Assembly: GCF_016862215.1 (NCBI RefSeq)
Contig: NZ_BOMN01000057.1
Location: 208,868-272,867, forward strand
Reading direction: 5' to 3'
From: Winogradskya humida
GTDB taxonomy: Bacteria > Actinomycetota > Actinomycetes > Mycobacteriales > Micromonosporaceae
DNA length: 64,000 bases
Both the position numbers and the translations under genes were made by a program. The stretch's first letter is position 1. Each line of letters starts with the position of its first letter. Positions 59,564-64,000 of this stretch are shown piece after piece. Under the pieces are notes generated by a model. The model was given only the letters and a program-made list of their open reading frames with translations, did not search any database and was not told the origin of the DNA.

Positions 59564-60344
59564 GTTTGGGCTGGCAGCGGGGGCACCAGTAGGTGACGCG
59601 TTCGTCGAGGTCGGCTTTCTGGATGGCGGAGGCGCAGCGGCGGCAGGGTTGTGCGCGGCGGCCGTACACATAGCTGGTCTGGCCTCTTCGCAGTTGACCC
59701 GTGGTTGTCTGGGTCCAGCGGCCGCGGTTGGAGGCGACGAGCTTCTGGGCGAGGACGACCGTGCCCCGCAGATCCTTGACCTCGTTGACCGGCAGCCAGG
59801 GCCAGAGCCCGCGCAGAAACAGCGTCTCCGCCTTGTAGAGGTTGCCGACACCTGCGAGGTTGCGCTGGTCGAGCAGGGCCTCCGCGATTGTCGTGTCCGG
59901 CGTGGCGGCGATGCGGCGGACCGCCTCGTCCGGGTCCCAGTCGGCGCCCAGCAGATCGGGGCCGAGATGGCCGACGAGGGTGTGCTCCTGCTCGGTCGGG
60001 ATCAGGGCGAGCTCGTGCAGGTGAAATCCGACCGCGACCGCCTTCTCCGCGCGAAGGACCACCCGGATGAGATGTGCGGGCCGTCCTCCCCAGCGTTCCC
60101 CCAGGGCGTACGCACGCCACGCCCCGTCCATCCGCAGGTGCGAGTGCAGCGTCATCGCCCGGTCGTCCCGGGTCAGCCGCAGCAGCAGATGCTTGCCGCG
60201 GCTCGCCGACTCCGCGACCGTCCAGCCGGTGAGGTCGGTGGTGGCCAGCTGCGGGACCCGGAAGTCCGACCCGGTGAGCACGGCGCCGGTCAGCGCCTTC
60301 TCGACGACGCGGGCGGTGTTCCAGACGGTGTCACCTTCAGGCAT
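59556..60344 (-). CDS. nei: Formamidopyrimidine/endonuclease VIII-type DNA glycosylase (Nei2-like)
   Basis: A 262-residue bifunctional glycosylase/AP lyase removing oxidised bases. The N-terminus PEGDTVWNTARVV holds the catalytic Pro-Glu, SRGKHLLLRL the Lys, and the H2TH region is EALLDQRNLAGVGNLYKAETL. The C-terminal zinc finger has CRRC and CPRC. It fits actinobacterial Nei2. It is next to the SAM hydrolase on the same strand, 17 bp apart, and converges on the small membrane gene. Confidence 0.92.
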   Translation of the reverse strand: MPEGDTVWNTARVVEKALTGAVLTGSDFRVPQLATTDLTGWTVAESASRGKHLLLRLTRDDRAMTLHSHLRMDGAWRAYALGERWGGRPAHLIRVVLRAEKAVAVGFHLHELALIPTEQEHTLVGHLGPDLLGADWDPDEAVRRIAATPDTTIAEALLDQRNLAGVGNLYKAETLFLRGLWPWLPVNEVKDLRGTVVLAQKLVASNRGRWTQTTTGQLRRGQTSYVYGRRAQPCRRCASAIQKADLDERVTYWCPRCQPKPT

Positions 60345-60361
60345 GGCCTAGTGGTGCCCCG

Positions 60362-61147
60362 TCACCGCTCGGAGATGCGTACGACATCACCCGGGGTGAC
60401 CGAGAGAACGACCACGGCCCTGCCCCCGTTCACCGCGACGGCGACCCTGCCGGACGAGTCCTCGAAGACGATCAGCTCGCCGGGCGCCGCGTCCCCGAAC
60501 GTCTGGGCCAGCCGCGCCTTCACCCCACCGGCCACGAGCTCGGGGCCGAGACCGCTGAGCATCGACCCGTTCGCGGCGAGCTGGACGTTGCCGAACCGGT
60601 CCACCGTGACCACCTCGGCCTCGATCCAGCCGTCGCCGATCGCGACCACCGGGTCGGGCAGCCGGACGATCGTCTCCGGGTCGACGGGGGTGCCCGCCTC
60701 GGCGAGCGGGGCGCCCAGCGCAAGGTGTGCGGCGACGGGGGAGAAGATGTCGCGGCCGTGGAACGTACGCGAGACGTCGCCGAGGAACCACTCCTGGTTG
60801 GTCAGCTCCACCACCTCCTCGACGCCGCCCAGGGCCTCCGCAGCCCAGACCAGCAGGCCGTTGTCGGGGCCGACGAGCAGGCCGTTCGGCGTGCCGATGC
60901 CGATGCCGCGCCGTGCGGTGCCGACTCCCGGGTCGACCACGGCGACGTGCACGGACGGGGGCAGGTGCGGCGCGGTCTGGGCGAGCACCGCGGCACCACG
61001 GGCGACATCCGCGGGCGGGACGTGGTGTGTGACATCGATGACACGTACGGCGGGAGCGAAGCGTGCGATCACCCCGTGGCAGGCGGCGGCAAAACCGTCG
61101 AAAGTGCCATAGTCGGTGGTGAGGCTGATCCATCCATAGGTGCCCAT
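60362..61147 (-). CDS. SAM hydroxide adenosyltransferase (DUF62, fluorinase-related)
   Basis: A 261-residue member of the family that hydrolyses S-adenosylmethionine to adenosine and methionine. It shows the DUF62 order: TTDYGTFDGFAAACHG (Asp near the N-terminus), VIDVTHHVPPADV, VVDPGVGTARRGIGI and FHGRDIFSPVAAHLA, plus the C-terminal barrel ELIVFEDSSGRVAVAVNGG. The halogenase-specific insertion loop is not seen, so hydrolase activity is likely. Divergent from the LLM oxidoreductase. Confidence 0.88.
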   Translation of the reverse strand: MGTYGWISLTTDYGTFDGFAAACHGVIARFAPAVRVIDVTHHVPPADVARGAAVLAQTAPHLPPSVHVAVVDPGVGTARRGIGIGTPNGLLVGPDNGLLVWAAEALGGVEEVVELTNQEWFLGDVSRTFHGRDIFSPVAAHLALGAPLAEAGTPVDPETIVRLPDPVVAIGDGWIEAEVVTVDRFGNVQLAANGSMLSGLGPELVAGGVKARLAQTFGDAAPGELIVFEDSSGRVAVAVNGGRAVVVLSVTPGDVVRISER

Positions 61148-61214
61148 GGTGAATCACGTTACTGCTCCGGCACGGCTCCATGGCGCGCCGCGCCACTCTG
61201 GCACTGTGGACCTC

Positions 61215-62144
61215 ATGCGTCTCGTGATCTTCACCGAACCCCAGCAGGGCGCCAGCTACGAGGACCTGCGCCGGCTGGCTCAAGTAACCGAGGACACCGG
61301 CTACGACGGCTTCTTCCGCTCGGACCACTACCTCGCCATGGGCGGCGACGGGCTGCCCGGCCCGACCGACGCGTGGGCCACGCTGGCCGCGCTCGCCGTG
61401 CAGACCAAGCGGCTGCGCCTCGGCACGCTGGTCACCTCGGCGACGTTCCGGCTGCCCGGCCCGCTGGCCATCACCGTCGCCCAGATCGACGAGATGAGCG
61501 GCGGCCGGATCGAGCTCGGTCTCGGCGGCGGCTGGTTCGAGGCCGAGCACACCGGCTACGGCATCCCGTTCCCGCCGCTCGGCGAGCGTTTCGACCGCCT
61601 CGAGGAGCAGCTCGAGATCGTCACCGGGCTGTGGACGACCCCGCTGGGCTCGACGTACAGCTTCGACGGCAAGCACTACCAGGTCATGGACTCGCCGGCG
61701 CTGCCCAAGCCGGTCCAGTCGCCCCGCCCGCCGGTCATCGTCGGTGGCGCCGGCAAGAAGCGCACCCCCGCCCTGGCGGCCCGTTTCGCCGACGAGTTCA
61801 ACACCCCGTTCGCCAAGCTCGAGGAGCTGCCCGCGATGTACCAGCGGGTTCGCGACGCCTCGGCGGCGATCGGCCGCGCGACCCCGCCGGCGTTCTCGGC
61901 CGCTGCGGTGCTCTGCGTGGGCCGCGACGACGCCGAGGTCGCCCGCCGGGCCGCCGCGATCGGCCGCGAGGTCCAGGAGATGCGCGACAACGGCGGCATC
62001 GTGGGCACCCCGAACGAGGTCGTCGACATCCTCGGCCGCTACGCGGAGACCGGCGCGACCCGGATGTACCTCCAGGCGCTGGACCTCGCCGACCTCAACC
62101 ACGTGGAGCTGGTCGCCACGGCGGTGGCGCCGCAGCTCGCCTGA
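61215..62144 (+). CDS. F420-dependent LLM-class oxidoreductase
   Basis: A 309-residue luciferase-like TIM barrel. Motifs: GYDGFFRSDHYLAMG and GRIELGLGGGWFEAEHTGYGIPFP (cofactor/phosphate region), and a C-terminal VPVVVGGAGKKRTPALAARFADEFN-like sequence. The type is probably a TIGR03560-like F420-linked enzyme; substrate unknown. ATG 61215 is used; GTG 61206 is possible. Divergent from the SAM hydrolase. The hairpin after the stop is a good terminator. Confidence 0.87.
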   Translation: MRLVIFTEPQQGASYEDLRRLAQVTEDTGYDGFFRSDHYLAMGGDGLPGPTDAWATLAALAVQTKRLRLGTLVTSATFRLPGPLAITVAQIDEMSGGRIELGLGGGWFEAEHTGYGIPFPPLGERFDRLEEQLEIVTGLWTTPLGSTYSFDGKHYQVMDSPALPKPVQSPRPPVIVGGAGKKRTPALAARFADEFNTPFAKLEELPAMYQRVRDASAAIGRATPPAFSAAAVLCVGRDDAEVARRAAAIGREVQEMRDNGGIVGTPNEVVDILGRYAETGATRMYLQALDLADLNHVELVATAVAPQLA

Positions 62145-62158
62145 GGAATGCTTGCTCA

Positions 62159-62196
62159 ATCGGCCCCACCTGGTTACTCAACCGGGTGGGGCCGAT
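62159..62196 (+). terminator. 12-bp stem terminator after LLM gene
   Basis: atcggccccacc pairs with ggtggggccgat around a 14-base loop, followed by ccgttt. It ends the oxidoreductase transcript. Confidence 0.8.
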
Positions 62197-62230
62197 CCGT
62201 TTCCGGGATAAGGGTCGTAAAGTCCTAGCC

Positions 62231-62737
62231 GTGCAGATTGTCACCAAGCGACTGACTTTGCGCCGCCCGGCCCCGGCCGACATCGACGCGATCTTCGCGC
62301 TCCACCACGACCCCGAAGCCTGCGCGCACAACCCGTCGGACCTGCTCGCCACCCACGCCGACGCGGAGGAACGCTTCGCGCGCTGGGACGAGCACTGGCG
62401 GCGGCACAGCTTCGGCTACTGGGCGATCGACGACCGCGAGTCGGCGCGGACCCTCGGCTTCAGCGGCCTCAAGGTGGTCCGCTTCCGCGAGCGCGAGGTG
62501 CTCAACCTCTTCTACCGCCTCGACCCCGCCGCGTGGGGCGCCGGCTACGCCACCGAGGTGGCAACGGCAGTCGTGGCCTGGGCAGGCGAGCACCTCCCGG
62601 ACTGGCCGATCCTCGCCCGCGTACGCCCGGAGAACATCGCCTCGCAGAAGGTAGCCCTCAACTCCGGCCTGACCCGTGCCGAGCACCTCGACGAGCCCGG
62701 CGAGGACGGCCCCGACTGGATGTTCACCGCGAACTGA
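62231..62737 (+). CDS. GNAT-family N-acetyltransferase (RimJ/RimL-like)
   Basis: 168 residues: TKRLTLRRPAPADIDAIFAL opening, LNLFYRLDPAAWGAGYATEVATAVV with the acetyl-CoA loop, and RVRPENIASQKVALNSGL. This is the RimJ/RimL-like class acting on proteins or small amines. GTG 62231 is the best start in frame. The 3' end overlaps the convergent sigma-factor gene by 14 bp. Confidence 0.87.
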   Translation: MQIVTKRLTLRRPAPADIDAIFALHHDPEACAHNPSDLLATHADAEERFARWDEHWRRHSFGYWAIDDRESARTLGFSGLKVVRFREREVLNLFYRLDPAAWGAGYATEVATAVVAWAGEHLPDWPILARVRPENIASQKVALNSGLTRAEHLDEPGEDGPDWMFTAN

Positions 62738-63953
62738 GAAACTCCCGTTCCGCCTCGTTGCGGGTCAACGCCAACGCCTCACGGTAGGCGACCGCGGCCT
62801 CGGCGTCCCGGCCCGCTCGGCGGAGGAAATCCGCCTTGACCGCCGGAAGGTACTGGTACCCCGCGAGCCGGCCGTCGGTTTCCAGCTCCGCGATCGCCAG
62901 CAGGGCCCGCTCGGGACCGGCCACCTCGGCCAGCGCCACGGTGCGGTTCAGCGCGACAACCGGCGACGGCCACACCGACAACAACTCGTCGTAGAGTGCC
63001 AGAATCTGCGCCCAGTCCGTCGCCGCGTAGGTCGGCGCCTCCGCATACTGCGCGGCGATCGCTGCCTGCAGGACATACCGGCCCCGGCCCTGGCTCGGCT
63101 CCTCAGTGAGAAACTCGTGCGCTTCGGCAATCGCGGCACGGTCCCATTGCGACCGATCCTGCTGGTCCAGCCTCAGCAGCCGCCCCTGCGAGTCGACCCG
63201 GGTACGCCGCCGGGCATCGGTCACGAGCAGCAGGGCCAACAGCCCACGCACCTCTCCCTCACCGGGCATCAGCTCGTTCAGCACCCTGACCAGGTGCACA
63301 CCTTGATCCAGGAGATCGGCCCGTATCAGCGACGCCCCCGACGGCGCGGTATGCCCTGCGGTGAAGAGCAGATGGATCACCCCGAGCACCCCGCGCAGCC
63401 GCCCGGCCAGATCAGCCGCCTCCGGCACCCGATACGGAATCCGCGCGGTCGCAATCTTCTTCTTCGCCCTGGTCAACCGAGCCGCCATCGTCGGCTCCGA
63501 CACGAGCAACGCCCGCGCGACCTCCCCGGTCGACAACCCGCACACCAACCGCAACGTGAGCGCCAGCTGCGCCTCCTGCCCCAGCGCCGGATGACAACAC
63601 ATAAAAATCAACCGCAACCGCTCATCGGGTACGCAGCCAGCGCCATCACCTACCCCCGGCTCGCCCTCCACCTCTGCTTCCTCGGGCACCACCAGCAGCG
63701 GAAGCTTGGCCCGCAACACCCGCTCCCGCCGAACCGCATCAACCGCCCGCCGCCGCGCCGTGGTCGTCAGCCACCCCACCGGACTGCCAGGCACCCCACC
63801 CCCGGGCCACCCATCCAAAGCCGCCGCGTACGCCTCCTGCACACACTCCTCCGCCAGATCCAGATCCCGGGTGACCCGCACCGTCGCAGCCAGCACGATC
63901 CCCCACCCCCGCCGATGCGCCTCCGCAACCTCAGCCCTGACATCAACCGCCAC
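62724..63953 (-). CDS. ECF42-type RNA polymerase sigma factor with helical C-terminal domain
   Basis: A 409-residue protein. Sigma region 2 (DLDLAEECVQEAYAAALDGWP, ~30-50), DNA-reading WLTTTARRRAVDAVRRER, and region 4 (GLSTGEVARALLVSEPTMAARL) lie in the first 200 residues. The remaining ~200 residues form the long C-terminal extension of ECF42 proteins, with TPR-like helices (AGPERALLAIAELETDGRL). ECF42 proteins lack a classic anti-sigma factor and may be controlled by that extension or by DGPF (YCII-type) partners, which are not in view. The start is GTG 63953. Confidence 0.87.
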   Translation of the reverse strand: MAVDVRAEVAEAHRRGWGIVLAATVRVTRDLDLAEECVQEAYAAALDGWPGGGVPGSPVGWLTTTARRRAVDAVRRERVLRAKLPLLVVPEEAEVEGEPGVGDGAGCVPDERLRLIFMCCHPALGQEAQLALTLRLVCGLSTGEVARALLVSEPTMAARLTRAKKKIATARIPYRVPEAADLAGRLRGVLGVIHLLFTAGHTAPSGASLIRADLLDQGVHLVRVLNELMPGEGEVRGLLALLLVTDARRRTRVDSQGRLLRLDQQDRSQWDRAAIAEAHEFLTEEPSQGRGRYVLQAAIAAQYAEAPTYAATDWAQILALYDELLSVWPSPVVALNRTVALAEVAGPERALLAIAELETDGRLAGYQYLPAVKADFLRRAGRDAEAAVAYREALALTRNEAEREFLSSR

Positions 63954-64000
63954 CTCCGGCCCAGCGTCTCGCGCGCGGTCCGGCCCGGTCCCTCTCGTGC

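Overview
This is a GC-rich actinobacterial chromosome segment. Codon choice, GTG starts, many 4-bp start/stop overlaps, a ClgR/PspA/PspM stress module, an F420-type LLM oxidoreductase and an ECF42-type sigma factor all fit. The order rimP-nusA-ylxR-infB-rbfA-nrnA-(MATE)-truB-ribF-rpsO-pnp-M16 protease-dapB-dapA-rnj-ftsK-rimO-pgsA-cinA-clgR-pspA is the conserved housekeeping block of Micromonosporaceae-like actinomycetes. An Actinoplanes-type organism is my best guess; the genus is inference. No phage, insertion sequence, transposase, CRISPR array or biosynthetic cluster was seen.

Layout. 1-5.4 kb: a membrane regulator/sensor group (DUF998 protein, winged-helix regulator, NarL-type kinase/regulator pair), an SDR enzyme and a MerR-like regulator, separated by tandem repeats. 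5.4-13.7 kb: a catabolic cluster of APC permease, glutamine-synthetase-like ligase, aldehyde dehydrogenase, SDR and two class-I glutamine-amidotransferase (PuuD-like) hydrolases. It lacks an amine oxidase but has an alcohol-dehydrogenase-type SDR, so I read it as gamma-glutamylation catabolism of an amino alcohol such as ethanolamine. A 1.45-kb non-coding scar with a tRNA-like fold and a 46-unit heptamer repeat splits the cluster. 13.7-21.5 kb: HD-domain protein, a 1213-residue hybrid kinase/phosphatase with a convergent STAS gene, methionine aminopeptidase, VIT1-like transporter, nucleotidyltransferase-like protein and two ferritin-like DUF4439-type proteins. 21.7-42.8 kb: translation, ribosome-maturation and RNA-decay genes, interrupted by a MATE exporter and a hybrid kinase/receiver pair. 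42.8-58 kb: lysine synthesis (dapB, dapA), RNase J, a secreted streptogrisin-like protease, FtsK, RimO, PgsA, CinA and the ClgR-PspA-PspM envelope-stress module. 58-64 kb: an XRE/DUF5753 regulator, Nei-type glycosylase, SAM hydrolase, LLM oxidoreductase, GNAT and ECF sigma factor.

The intergenic spaces are unusually rich in short tandem repeats (units of 7, 14, 14, 18, 28 and 34 bp), mostly just 3' of genes, and several convergent gene pairs overlap at their 3' ends. The most testable novelties are the amino-alcohol pathway with its palindromic operator candidate, the three-output sensor protein, the strong hairpin inside the M16 protease start region, and the heptamer array beside a tRNA-like element.
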